Assembly: GCA_949825025.1 (NCBI GenBank)
Contig: OX463779.1
Coordinates: 43,656,249 to 43,720,248, forward strand
Direction of reading: 5' to 3'
Length of the DNA: 64,000 nt
Source of the DNA: Siphlonurus alternatus
Taxonomy: Eukaryota > Arthropoda > Insecta > Ephemeroptera > Siphlonuridae
This document shows, piece by piece, positions 1 through 10,363 of this stretch. The translations under genes were made by a program, and so were the position numbers. The notes under the pieces were generated by a model that searched no databases, was not told the origin of the DNA, and saw only the letters and a list, made by a program, of their open reading frames with translations. Position 1 is the first letter of the stretch; every line of letters starts with the position of its first letter.

Positions 1-119
1 GATTGTTGAGCCTATCAAGAGCATATATTTTACTTCAACAATGACTACACATTATGGTTATGGAGGTTTCAAAGAATCGTCAAAATTTCTCTAACCACAA
101 TGAAACATGTCGTGCTTAC

Positions 120-3001
120 CAATTCCCTCAGCCATCAGAGAGACTAGTGTGCCCGTGAGAGCTCCGACTGCAGTTGTCAGCTGCAGCAACATGGCCTGCA
201 AACGAGAGAACAACATCAAGTCCGGCACCAAGTCCTCTCAGTACGCACTTGTCTGAGAAAAATGTCACCAACACTCTTATTTGTGATATAATTCTCAGCG
301 TTTGGAATCAATGCATAGAATTATCACAGACAAGACATTCAATGCAATATTTAGAGCAACAAGACTCTTTTCTCTTTCTTCTCAGTATCTTTGGTTCTAA
401 AAGATGTTTACGACAGTTCTATAACCACATCATTTTATGTAAATCAAAAGTTGATCCACATGACTTTACTATCAAGATAATAAATACAGTATCAGTTTCA
501 TATTTTTAGCTACAGCTTACATTTAAGTAGAATTTTTTTACTAAAATTTCTTCTTACAATTATTCGAGTATGATAAAACAAAACTTTAATCAAGAAAAGC
601 AAAATTTTACAACACTACATTCACACAACAGTGTTTACTTGATGACGCCTCATAAAAATAACATTAAAGTAGAGTGAGCGAGTTCATTTTTTTTAATATT
701 TTATTTTTTAAAAATAGTTTAAGCTGCCCTCTATTGAGAAATGAAAACCAAAAAATTCCATCTCAAATAGTTTCACCACAAAAAATTCCCAAAGTTGATG
801 TTTCGGAGACCTTTAATGCGCAGCCTTATGGAACATAAAACAGTGTTTTACTCCAACTTTTTCTGAACTATGGTACCATTTAAAAAATACTTACGTACGT
901 AATCTATGATGAATTCTTTAATGAATTTTCAAATAAAAAAAAAAAAATAAGGGGTCGTTTTCTTAGAAAAAAATCATGAAAATCCTTATGGGAATTAACC
1001 CGCAAAAACTTGAAGATTTTTTTCCGATTTTTCGTATTTTTTTTTTTATTATTTAAAAATCCATTAAAGAATTCATCATAGATTACGTAGGTATTTTTTA
1101 AATGGTATCATAGTTCAGAAAATGTTGGAGTAAAACGCGGTTTTATGTTCCATAAGGCTGCACGTCAAAGGCCTCCAAACACCAACTTTGGGAATTTTTT
1201 GTGGTGAAACTATTTGAGATGGAATTTTTTGGTTTTCATTTCTCAATAGAGGGCAGCTTAAACTATTTTTAAAAAATAAAATATTAAAAAAAATGCAATC
1301 ACTCACTCTACTTTAACTGTCACCAACGAATACGTATTAAACATAGTCATGTAATAGTCATAGTGATTGGGCATCTGGTATGCAGACTAGGTATTAGGAG
1401 CCCCAGAGAACACTATGAACAAAGTTGAAAAAACAAATTCTGCAGTTATTAACCAAATACTAGTTAGATACTAGTTGAAACAAGTTGACATTAGTTAACC
1501 ACCTTCTTCCTGCTGCAGCCGGACTGGATGAGGATGGCGAAGTCTCCGATCTCATGTGGCACCTCGTGCAGGAGGATGGTGGCCGTGGTCACGATGCCGA
1601 CGCTGCGGCCTGCCAGGAAGGACGCTCCGATGGCCAGTCCGTCTGTGAAGTTGTGCGTGAAGTCCGCGGCAAGGTTCAGGTAGCCAGCCACCTTGATGTC
1701 TTCTGCAACCAAATGTGACGTCAACACCTGACAACTCTCTAAATCAAATTATCAATGTGCTACATGAACTTTTTTTATTGCATATTTGGATAGAGAAGAC
1801 CTCAATTTTTTCATGTTTTCTAATTTTTTTTTTTTTAACACTTTTAACAAATTGATCTGCAAATTAAATGTGATTTCATAGTCGAATATTTAACACACAA
1901 GCATGTAGGTTACATGACTGACGTCACATCAATTGATTTTAAGGGTGTTGAGACTGTTGAGCGTTAAAAAAAATATGTATATGGAAAAAACTGGAAAAAA
2001 TTGACAATGGTAGGTAGCTGGGGGATGGGGGGAGGGGGGGGACAAATTTTAATGATCGAGCAGACAATATAAAACTTATTTCAACTGGGTAAATCACCTT
2101 CAGGTTCTTTAGCCACCAACTCAGTTTTAGGAGAATCTTTCTCCGAGCTCTCATCCTCTTTGTCTGAATCTTTCTCATTTTTCTTCTTCTTAGCTGCTGC
2201 AGTTTCATCTTTTTTGGGGGTAGTCTCCGTGGCTTTGTGATGTGAGTGTCCGTGGCCATGTCCATCTCCTTTCATTAACCGCACAAATTTCTCGACCAGG
2301 AGAAACGTGACAATACCGAATAACACCCACAGTCCGACGCTCATGTCATGTCCGTGAGTTACTCCCTCAGGGTCTCCTAAGTGTGTATGAGAGTGCGAGT
2401 GAGCGTGAGCATGTTTATGAGGATTGCTCTCAAGCGCTTCTTCATTTTGGGCGACTAGTGCATGAGGAATTAGATGTAAAAATGCATCTCCTAACAATCC
2501 TCCAGAAGCAAAGCTCAGTAAAATTTTCAATAAAGGTTCTCTTTCTTTGGTATTGTCAAGAGGCACGAGGAAAAGTATGAAGAAAGGAGCAGCACTTATC
2601 AGAAGTGTTGAGGCAATAGCTTCGAACCAAATCGTCACGTTGTCACGTTCTATAGGCTCTTTGTGACCTTGAGGCGTGTCAGGTTTTGCTTTTTCATGAT
2701 GATCATGGGCCTCGTGTGAATGACCATGACCGCCGTGAGAATGCTCGTGAGCGCCGTGAGAATGTTCATGAGCGCCATGAGCATGACCATGACCACTGTG
2801 CGAATGTTCTTGATGTCCATCGTGAGCGTGACCATGACCGTGATCGCGAGGTTGGTCTTGTTTAACATTCGCTTCGCGGGAATACCTGAAGGAAACCGGT
2901 TCATCGATTCCATGACCCGTACATAAAGATGGCAAACTCATAAATACGATAAATATAATCATGCCTAATGCAATAGTCCGTATCATTGCTGCACGGTCCA
3001 T
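120..3001 (-). CDS. Slc39a7: ZIP7/Catsup-type zinc transporter, 3' part outside window
   Basis: Three exons on the minus strand: 3001-2098, 1702-1503 and 195-120, joined by GT-AG introns with matching phase. The last exon ends at a donor, so the rest lies before base 1. About 393 codons are visible. The protein opens with a hydrophobic signal-like segment (residues about 8-28) and a long His-rich luminal region with repeated HGH/HSH units. Two membrane segments follow, the second holding HLIPHA, then a second His cluster, another membrane segment and a Lys/Glu-rich loop. Exon 2 carries the ZIP signature metal sites HNFTDG and HEVPHEIGD. In the family, ZIP7 (fly Catsup) releases zinc from the ER/Golgi lumen to the cytosol. 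Exon 3 matches the next transmembrane stretch ([11 protein letters not shown]). It is divergent to AMACR across 470 bp. Family assignment is firm; the ZIP7 subgroup is inferred from the His-rich N-terminus. Confidence 0.93.
196..1502. other. ZIP7 intron 2
   Basis: AT-rich intron between exons 2 and 3 of the zinc transporter. About half of it is the foldback element at 664-1316. No other coding signal is recognised, and the short open frames here are not conserved-looking. Confidence 0.8.
664..1316. repeat. Foldback element, family C copy 1
   Basis: A near-complete inverted repeat of about 650 bp with arms of roughly 300 bp. Both ends read TTAAAGTAGAGTGAG inward, and matched blocks (for example AGGGCAGCTTAAAC and its complement) continue to a centre near 990. 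It carries no ORF. A related palindrome with similar ends lies at 20119-20799, so this is a dispersed non-autonomous family and not a local duplication. Confidence 0.85.
1703..2097. other. ZIP7 intron 1
   Basis: Intron between the first two coding exons of the zinc transporter. The donor on the minus strand follows codons for EPE and the acceptor TTGCAG lies next to 1702. It holds homopolymer runs and a G-rich stretch near 2030, with nothing else recognisable. A TGACGTCA palindrome occurs near 1920. Confidence 0.8.
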
Positions 3002-3471
3002 ATTTATGCCTTTTAATTACCTAAAACACTTCTAAATATGCACACAACAAAATAAACTGCCTTGTGTCAATTTTCTTATCAGCTGCTGTAGTTTAATGGC
3101 TGCCAACGTAAGAAAAATAATTTCACCAACAATTATTGTAATAATTTTGCTTTATTTTCATATTATAACATTAAAAGTAATTTTAATAAATAAAAATAAA
3201 TTATTAAAGTTTTATAAAATTATAAATGAGCCTTTATTGATTCAAATTTCTCGAGAAATAAATAATAATTTTAATTAAGTATAATTTTTTAATATTGGTG
3301 CGACTGCAGATACCAGCTGACCTTTGAGCTTTTGGCCGCGGCTGCTCGAAAAAGTGAAAAAAAAATATCCTTTTAACGCAATTAATTCTATGTAATATAA
3401 CGTGCTATTGAGCATTTAAATTGTGCCATAAATAAACAATTCGTTGGTTGTTGTATTTAACACTTGGAATC
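3002..3471. promoter_or_regulatory. Bidirectional promoter interval, ZIP7 / AMACR
   Basis: The 470 bp between the two divergent start codons must hold both 5' UTRs and both promoters, unless an untranslated first exon lies elsewhere. It is AT-rich, with a GC-richer patch around 3300-3350. I see no clear TATA box at a sensible distance. The open frame at 3096-3278 is low-complexity and is not supported as a gene. Confidence 0.5.
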
Positions 3472-6400
3472 ATGGCTTTAAGAGGTTTAAAAGTCATTGA
3501 ACTGGCGGGTCTGGCCCCAGCCCCTTTCTGTGGGTCCATTCTTGCTGATTTCGGAGCGCAAGTCACCAGAGTCGACAAGGTAAATTGAGTTTGTGTTGTG
3601 AAGTCATAAATTAATTATTAAAGTTTTTATTGAACACTCTTACAGTGTACATATTACATAAACATAAAAAACATAAAATCTTATATTATACACACAACAT
3701 GACAAATCAATAAATAATAACTTATACACATATAAATAATATGACATAACTTTCTTACCCATGATATTATCGAATATTTAAAAAAGGTTTTTGAAAACGA
3801 AGAAGATGTATATTTTTTAGATGTCTATGCCGATGATATGGCTATTATGTGCAGAGATCTAGTTAAACTTCAACAAGTATTGAACAAAGTGGTTGACTGG
3901 TCCAAAGAGAACGGTCTAACTATCAATGCTTCCAAAACAAAAATTGTTAAATTTAGAAAAGGAGGTAGGCTTAGCAAGACTGATGTTATGTTTTGTAACA
4001 ATGAAAAAATTGAGTTCGTTAGTAATTTCAAATATTTAGGAGTAATGTTCCAACAAAGAGGTACGTCCTTTACTTCCCATATTATGCATACGGATCGGTG
4101 TAAGGCAGCTCTCGCCGCTTCCTACGGTATTTCCAAATTACCTCTGTTATCTGTAAATGCCGCCCTTAAGTTATTCCATCTTAAGATTGAGCCAGTCGCC
4201 ACATATGGACTGGAAATTGTCTGGCCTTATTTAAAAGTTGGCGATTTTGAAATCTTAGAATCAATAAAGTCAAGATTTATTAAAAGGCTTCTCTCAGTAT
4301 CCAAATTTTCATTCTCAAGGCTGGTGTATAAGCTTATCGATCAAGATTTTTTTGTCTCAGAACTTCAGAAGAAATACAATTTTCCTTGTACACCAAATTT
4401 CAATGATTTTATGAAAAACAGAATTTTGAAAGCTTCGGAGATAAATCCCAATTTTTATATTACCCCAGCTTTTGTAAATTCTAACTGGCAAAACTGTCAA
4501 TATAAAGACAGACATATTATAACCAGGTTTGCAATGCATGGTTTCCATCACCGTGTTTGTACGAAATTTGTATACCATGAAACCGATGACAACTGTGTTT
4601 GTAAATTTTGTGGTCAAAAATGTGAAACATATCATGCCCTGTCTTGTCCAAAACGAATATATTCTTTAGCATATTTAGCTAATAATGTATGATTTATACG
4701 GGTTAATTTATTATTATTATTATTTCCAAGTAATAATTATAATTGTGTTTTTTAATATTTGTTTTTTCTATGTTCCTAGCTCAATAATTTTTAATGTCAT
4801 ATTATTTATATGTGTATAAGTTATTATTTATTGATTTGTCATGTTGTGTGTATAATATAAGATTTTATGTTTTGTATGTTTATGTAATATGTAATATGTA
4901 CACTGTAAGAGTGTTCAATAAAAACATTAAAAAAAAATAATATGACATTAAAAATTATTGAGCTAGGAACATAGAAAAAACAAATATTAAAAAACACAAT
5001 TATAATTATTGCTTGGAAATAATAATAATAATAAATTAACCCGTATAAATCATACATTATTAGCTAAATATGCTAAAGAATATATTCGTTTTGGACAAGA
5101 CAGGGCATGATATGTTTCACATTTTTGACCACAAAATTTACAAACACAGTTGTCATCGGTTTCATGGTATACAAATTTCGTACAAACACGGTGATGGAAA
5201 CCATGCATTGCAAACCTGGTTATAATATGTCTGTCTTTATACTGACAGTTTTGCCAGTTAGAATTTACAAATGCTGGGGTAATATATAAAAATTGGGATT
5301 TATCTCCGAGGCTTTCAAAATTCTGTTTTTCATAAAATCATTGAAATTTGGTGTACAAGGAAAATTGTATTTCTTCTGAAGTTCTGACACAAAAAAATCT
5401 TGATCGATAAGCTTATACACCAGCCTTGAGAATGAAAATTTGGATACTGAGAGAAGCCTTTTAATAAATCTTGACTTTATTGATTCTAAGATTTCAAAAT
5501 CGCCAACTTTTAAATAAGGCCAAACAATTTCCAGTCCATATGTGGCGACTGGCTCAATCTTAAGATGGAATAACTTAAGGGCGGTATTTACAGATAACAG
5601 AGGTAATTTGGAAATACCGTAGGAAGCGGCGAGAGCTGCCTTACACCGATCCGTAATATGGGAAGTAAAGGACGTACCTCTTTGTTGGAGCATTACTCCT
5701 AAATATTTGAAATTACTAACGAACTCAATTTTTTCAATTGTTACAAAACATAACATCATACTTGCTAAGCCTACCTCCTTTTCTAAATTTAACAATTTTT
5801 GTTTTGAATTAATCTTCTTCGTCAAAGAAACCCTCTAACTTTCAAAACACCTAATGTAATGCACCAATTATGATACTGTATGTAGCATAACTGCAATGCA
5901 TGTTGGATACAGAGATGAGAAACAAAAAATAAAATCGTTGTTAGGGCCGGGTTTTAATTTTGGGGCTGTTACACAGTACCGGTATACTGAATATAATAGA
6001 AAGACTAGCTGATTGTTTGGGCAATCAATTATGCAAACAATTGACATAACGTCAGTTCCTCCCCTCATAAGGGCGGACGGACTCTGAGGGAGAGGGTCGT
6101 GGTGCCCCGTGCCCTTTCCTGCAATTTTAAGGTTACGGCACTGAGAGGGGAGGGGGTATAACACTGCTCATGAGTTTTGAACTCTTCTGGGGGGGGGGGG
6201 AGGCTGCCTCTTGTCCACGCTTCAGCTGATACCTGGTGGGTGAGATATGTGCCATATATATTATATTCTAGACCATCATGGTATTATTGACTTTTGATGC
6301 TAAGCCATTCAAGGAAAGTAGGGGTGGGGGTTAACTATATATACAAGGAGCCTCTAGAATCAAAATATATATCCACTTTTTTAAATTTTCATTCTTATCT

Positions 6401-9400
6401 TGTTTTCATAGTAGGTATGAAATCCTTCCAATTATGGCCAAGGAGGATAATTAAAGCTATATCATCCTTGCATGTGAATGGCATAAAGACTGTTGATCTC
6501 TTAATATCATTCAATGACATGATTACAAATTTTTGGTAGTGGAGAGTTTCGCCTCTACCTCGGAGTGTCAACTGTGATAGTAGCAGCTACATATTGCTCT
6601 ATATAATGATAAAAGTAAATAAATTTCACCCCAACACTGCCTTAATTTTTATTTGTAGATCCTAGCGTTCCCTGTTCTATTATGACTCAACGAAATGTTA
6701 ATTTAATTACAGCACACTCCTGGAGTTGATTTGGATAGCTTATCTCATGGTAAAAAATCCATCGCATTGAATTTGAAACACACCCGAGGAGCGTCCATTC
6801 TACGAGAACTCACCAAACAGTCTGACATCATAATCGAACCTTTCCGCAGAGGTAAATGATGACGTGCAACAAACTGTTGTTTGTACTAACGGGTGGTTTG
6901 CCAGGTGTGATGGAGAAGCTGGGCCTGGGACCTGAAGTTCTCATGAAGGATAACCCTGCTCTCATTTACGCCCGACTTACTGGCTATGGACAAGCAGGAG
7001 CAATGGCTGATAGAGCTGGTCACGACATCAACTACGTTGCCATGTCAGGTACATTCTCATTTTACATAAGTCGCAGGTTGCTTGCTCTTATAGTCTCCTT
7101 TCTGACACTCACTGATACAATATCGGTGGTGATATTCTAAAAGTTAGTATGTCTAAATTTAAGCCAAATATTTATAAAATTAATTAAAAATTAAACAAAA
7201 CAAAACATTAGTCGTATTTAGAAGGCCTGAGACTTTTGCCTCATTATGAGATTGAGCAAATGATTAAATTTTTAGCAACCTATACTGTGGTTACAGTGAG
7301 GAATGTAACACAATTTTGACTGTGGTAAAAGAAAGAAAATCGTTAAGGGTAAGGTAACACGCCCAATATTAAAAATATTTCCTCACATGAAAATTATAAA
7401 ACATATCTTAGAAGTATTCTCCTCTTCATCCCTTATCAGTATCTAAAATATCACTTATACAAATTTGATTTTTTGAGTAATTTATTTTTAAAGTTGACTA
7501 ATTTAATATGGAAGTTCAATTTCTTCATGTTAAATTAGTCTACTTTAAAAATTCATAACTTGAAAACTAGATCGAATTTGTATATATCTGATATTTTAGC
7601 TATAACTGATAGGGAATGTAGAAGATAATATGTAATAACTTTCATGTGTGCAATTTTTTAAACATTGGGTGTGTTATCTTACCCTTATATTGTTTTGATC
7701 CTCAATCTGTGCCTGAAACGTACTTCCTGTTGTCAGGTCTTCTGTCTGTGCTGGGAAGAGCAGGGCAGCCTCCAACTCCCCCGATCAACCTGCTGGCTGA
7801 CTTTGCTGGTGGTGGCATGACGTGTGCCCTCGGAATCATCCTGGCCCTCCTGGAGCGCTCCAAGTCGGGCAGGGGGCAGGTGGTAGACTCCAGCATGGTG
7901 GAGGGGGCAGCCTACATCGGAAGTTGGATCTTCCGAGGACAACAACTTCCCATCTGGGGTCAGCCACGGGGACAAAACATGTGGGTACATCTCCAGAATC
8001 TTCTTGTCTTACGAGCACGTTTGGACATGTACGCCATTTTATCACTGGCAAGCCAGCTAGTAGACAGAATTTGAACTCTTTTCTCTTCATGTTGTTCCTA
8101 AAGAAAACATAAGCAAAACTCAATATTACTATGTAATAACCTCTGTCTTGATCAAAGTTTTAAACTTCCTAAAAGTGTTCCAGCATGCATTAAAGATATT
8201 TTTATTTTAAATTGGCAGTAATTCAGTCACAGATAATAAAATATGATAACACGAACAATTTTTAATTACATTATTCTCTTACTTTTTTTATGAACTCTAA
8301 AGTTTCATTTTTCATTATTTCGTGTGAACGCTTCTTGAATTCTCACAATTAAAACAAAGTACATTTCACTAAATCAGATAAAAAATTTCCAAGTAATGGT
8401 GGACACAACAGACAGTTATATTAGATTTTGTATTAACATCTAAACCCACTCCTAGGCTGGACTCTGGCTCTCACTTCTACGACACATACCGTACCAAGGA
8501 CGGGGGCTACATGGCAGTGGGGGCCATTGAGACGCAGTTCTACGCCCTGCTGCTGCAAGGACTTGGACTTACCGACGAGGAGGCTCCACAGATGCTGTCC
8601 TCGGAGGAAGAGGTTCGGGCTGTAAAGGACAAAATCGCAGAGAAGTTCGCCAGCAAGACTCGGGATGAGTGGACAGCGATCTTCGCAGAATCTGATGCTT
8701 GTGTGACGCCGGTCCTGAGCATGCAGGAGGCGGCAGACCATCCGCACAACAAGCAAAGGGACAGTTTTGCCACAGGTGAGTGTACGCCAGGTGGGACGTT
8801 ACCCTGTATGATTCAATTAGTGAAAGTTGAAGAGAGGTAAAAAGTCTAGCCAGCCAAACAAAGTTAAAGTTCATTCCGCCTTCACAGATTGTCAGATAAT
8901 GGCTATAAACAACAAGGGTAAAGTTTGTGCTTTCAAAAAAGAGAAAGAAGGGGGGGGGGGGAGTTCATGTTTTTTTTAGCACTAAATTTAAAATCATAAA
9001 TATAAGTTGAAGACTAGACTAGCTGGTTAGAATTAAGATAGGTGTAAAGTATCTCTTTTGAATATTACTTTTTTTAAGAATTATTTTGTTATCATTTTGC
9101 AATATATTATACTGTACAGTATTAACATTTATAAATTTGAATCTCTATTTATGTTTGTTTTATTTCTTTGAAATCATGAATATATGTTGAAGAATAGCTG
9201 ACTTGTTGTTTAAAAAAGGTGTAAAATATCTCGGTAGAACATTAATTTTTAAAGAACTATCTCATGTACACCCACAGGTTCAGATGGCAGTCTCGTTCCT
9301 CGTCCGGCGCCGCTACTGAGCCGTACTCCCGGCACAAGCCAGGCAAGCCAGCCACGACCGATAGCAGGACAGCATACCGTGGAACTGCTGCAAGGACTGG

Positions 9401-9477
9401 GGTACTCCCGAGGCAAGATCCAGGAGCTGAGCGATGAGGGAGTCATTGCGTTTGTGGACACCAAGGCGAAATTGTGA
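3472..9477 (+). CDS. Amacr: alpha-methylacyl-CoA racemase
   Basis: Six exons: 3472-3579, 6713-6851, 6905-7048, 7737-7980, 8456-8775 and 9278-9477. All introns are GT-AG with matched phase and give 384 aa, close to the roughly 382 aa usual for the family. AMACR interconverts (2R)- and (2S)-methyl-branched acyl-CoAs, needed for peroxisomal/mitochondrial beta-oxidation of branched fatty acids. Class III CoA-transferase-fold landmarks are present: LAPAPFCG near the N-terminus, [21 protein letters not shown] (His-Asp of the active site region), [19 protein letters not shown] and RGQNMLD, then DACVTPVL. The C-terminal tripeptide AKL fits a type 1 peroxisomal targeting signal. Intron 2 is only 53 bp while intron 1 is over 3 kb because of retrotransposon insertions. 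The gene converges on JMJD4. Confidence 0.96.
3748..4936 (+). mobile_element. 5'-truncated non-LTR retrotransposon, inner nested copy
   Basis: Plus-strand LINE 3' fragment ending in a short A-run (about 4928-4937). It is bounded by a 12-bp direct repeat, ATAATATGACAT, at 3736-3747 and 4937-4948, read as the target-site duplication. Removing it joins the two halves of the minus-strand copy, so one copy inserted into another of the same family. Confidence 0.85.
3809..4692 (+). pseudogene. Reverse transcriptase C-terminal fragment (inner LINE copy)
   Basis: The open frame contains the RT catalytic box YADD (near 3829) followed by a thumb-like region ([17 protein letters not shown]) and a C-terminal Cys/His cluster (CKFCGQKC...H...C). 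These features are typical of the end of a LINE ORF2. The fingers part of the RT and any endonuclease are missing because of 5' truncation, so it cannot code for an active element. The minus-strand relative at 5825-5265 shares most of the same residues. Confidence 0.85.
5265..5825 (-). pseudogene. Reverse transcriptase fragment (outer LINE copy)
   Basis: It matches the inner copy's protein over the thumb and connection region ([21 protein letters not shown]) but starts downstream of the YADD box. Its Cys/His end is cut off by a frame change near 5280. The remaining matching DNA continues to 4937. Confidence 0.8.
5814..6712. other. Remainder of AMACR intron 1
   Basis: Non-coding. It includes a GC-richer patch (about 6050-6160), a G-run near 6190 and AT-rich sequence leading to the exon 2 acceptor at 6711-6712. 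No feature was recognised beyond possible decayed repeat sequence. Confidence 0.6.
7344..7687. repeat. Foldback element in AMACR intron 3
   Basis: An inverted repeat of about 344 bp. The left end TAAGGGTAAGGTAACACGCC is mirrored by the right end, which reads GTGTGTTATCTTACCCTTA. Matching blocks continue inward (ATGAAA/TTTCAT, GACTAATTTAA/TTAAATTAGTC). It ends only about 50 bp before the exon 4 acceptor. No ORF is present. Confidence 0.82.
7981..8455. other. AMACR intron 4
   Basis: AT-rich intron with donor GTGGGT and acceptor CCTAG. Nothing else is recognised. Confidence 0.8.
8776..9277. other. AMACR intron 5
   Basis: Intron with donor GTGAGT and acceptor CCACAG. It contains a G-run near 8950 and two diverged direct copies of a stretch (about 8990-9060 and 9165-9240, sharing ATATRTTGAAGA and GGTGTAAARTATCTC), which suggests an internal duplication. 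Confidence 0.7.
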
Positions 9478-10363
9478 CCTTCGGCAGGGTGGGTGCGGGC
9501 AGTGTTGGCTAAAGTAGTTGGGCCATCAAGTAAGTGAGGAGCTGGGATTGGGAGTCAGTGTAAACCAAAGTCTTAGAACTGCTATTTTAAACATTGTTGA
9601 GCCTGTCTGTATGGTAAAGAGAGGAGTACGAGATTTAAATGTCCTTATGGAAATTTTTAATGCTAAAATAATAATTGAAGTAGGTTAATATTCATGTAGT
9701 ATAATTAGGTACTAGAACATAGGTGTGCCTTTAAAGAAGCATGAAACTTTCAACAAACAATGAAAGTAAAATTATCCTCTTTTGCTGGATATTTTCTTGT
9801 GTGCTAATTATTTACTCCAGGTTTCATCCAGATAGATATTGAAATTTGTCCGTTGTCTGGATGACATAATCGTGACATCACAGAGTCATTAACTATCTTG
9901 ATTAAAACAGGTGTAAATAATTAATGCGGGCAAAAATTTATGGTATCAGGAACAAGAGAATAAATAATAATGTAGCTTGAAAGTGAAAGTTTCTTGCACC
10001 TTTAAACAGACAAACATTTACAATAATGGTTGCTACAACCATTGTTTGCAGAAGACTTTTGTTAGTAATTTAACTTTCAGAAAGAATTAGACTTAAATAA
10101 CCACCTAATACCTTAAATTAAGTAATGACAACAAAGACTGTTATAATAATTTTCTTTGTAGTCTCTTATTTAAAATACAAGTACCTAATTGTAATTAAAG
10201 TACCTTATTTACTATAAATGACATTAAATGTAGTATTATAGTGTAATAGACACAGTACAGTAGCTATTATAATGTTACATTATCACTTTGTTATATTAAT
10301 TTTATTGGGAATATTTTTTACATTGTTTTTCATAATAAATAAGTTATCAAGTTACCAAGTCTG
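9478..10363. terminator. Convergent 3' interval between AMACR and JMJD4
   Basis: The two genes end towards each other across 886 bp. AT-rich sequence contains AATAAA-type hexamers on the plus strand (for example near 9959) and TTTATT on the minus-strand side (near 10300-10330), so both poly(A) sites probably lie here. No gene is seen. Confidence 0.55.

Larger units (their letters stand above)
3618..5806 (-). mobile_element. 5'-truncated non-LTR retrotransposon, outer copy
   Basis: Minus-strand LINE 3' fragment in AMACR intron 1. Its body runs from about 5806 down to 4937 and resumes at 3747 down to about 3618; the gap is filled by a plus-strand copy of the same family. Its 3' UTR (3622-3747) is the reverse complement of 4798-4924 in the inserted copy. 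Possible short target duplications (AATTAAT) flank it near 3610 and 5810, which is tentative. The RT open frame 5825-5265 is broken relative to the inner copy. Confidence 0.82.

Noticed and set aside
1485..1734. Open frames on the plus strand and in other minus frames
   Set aside because: Shadows of ZIP7 exon 2, whose minus frame carries the conserved HNFTDG and HEVPHE motifs.
2383..2926. Plus-strand frames and a Met-rich minus frame
   Set aside because: Antisense or shifted readings of the His-rich repeat in ZIP7 exon 1.
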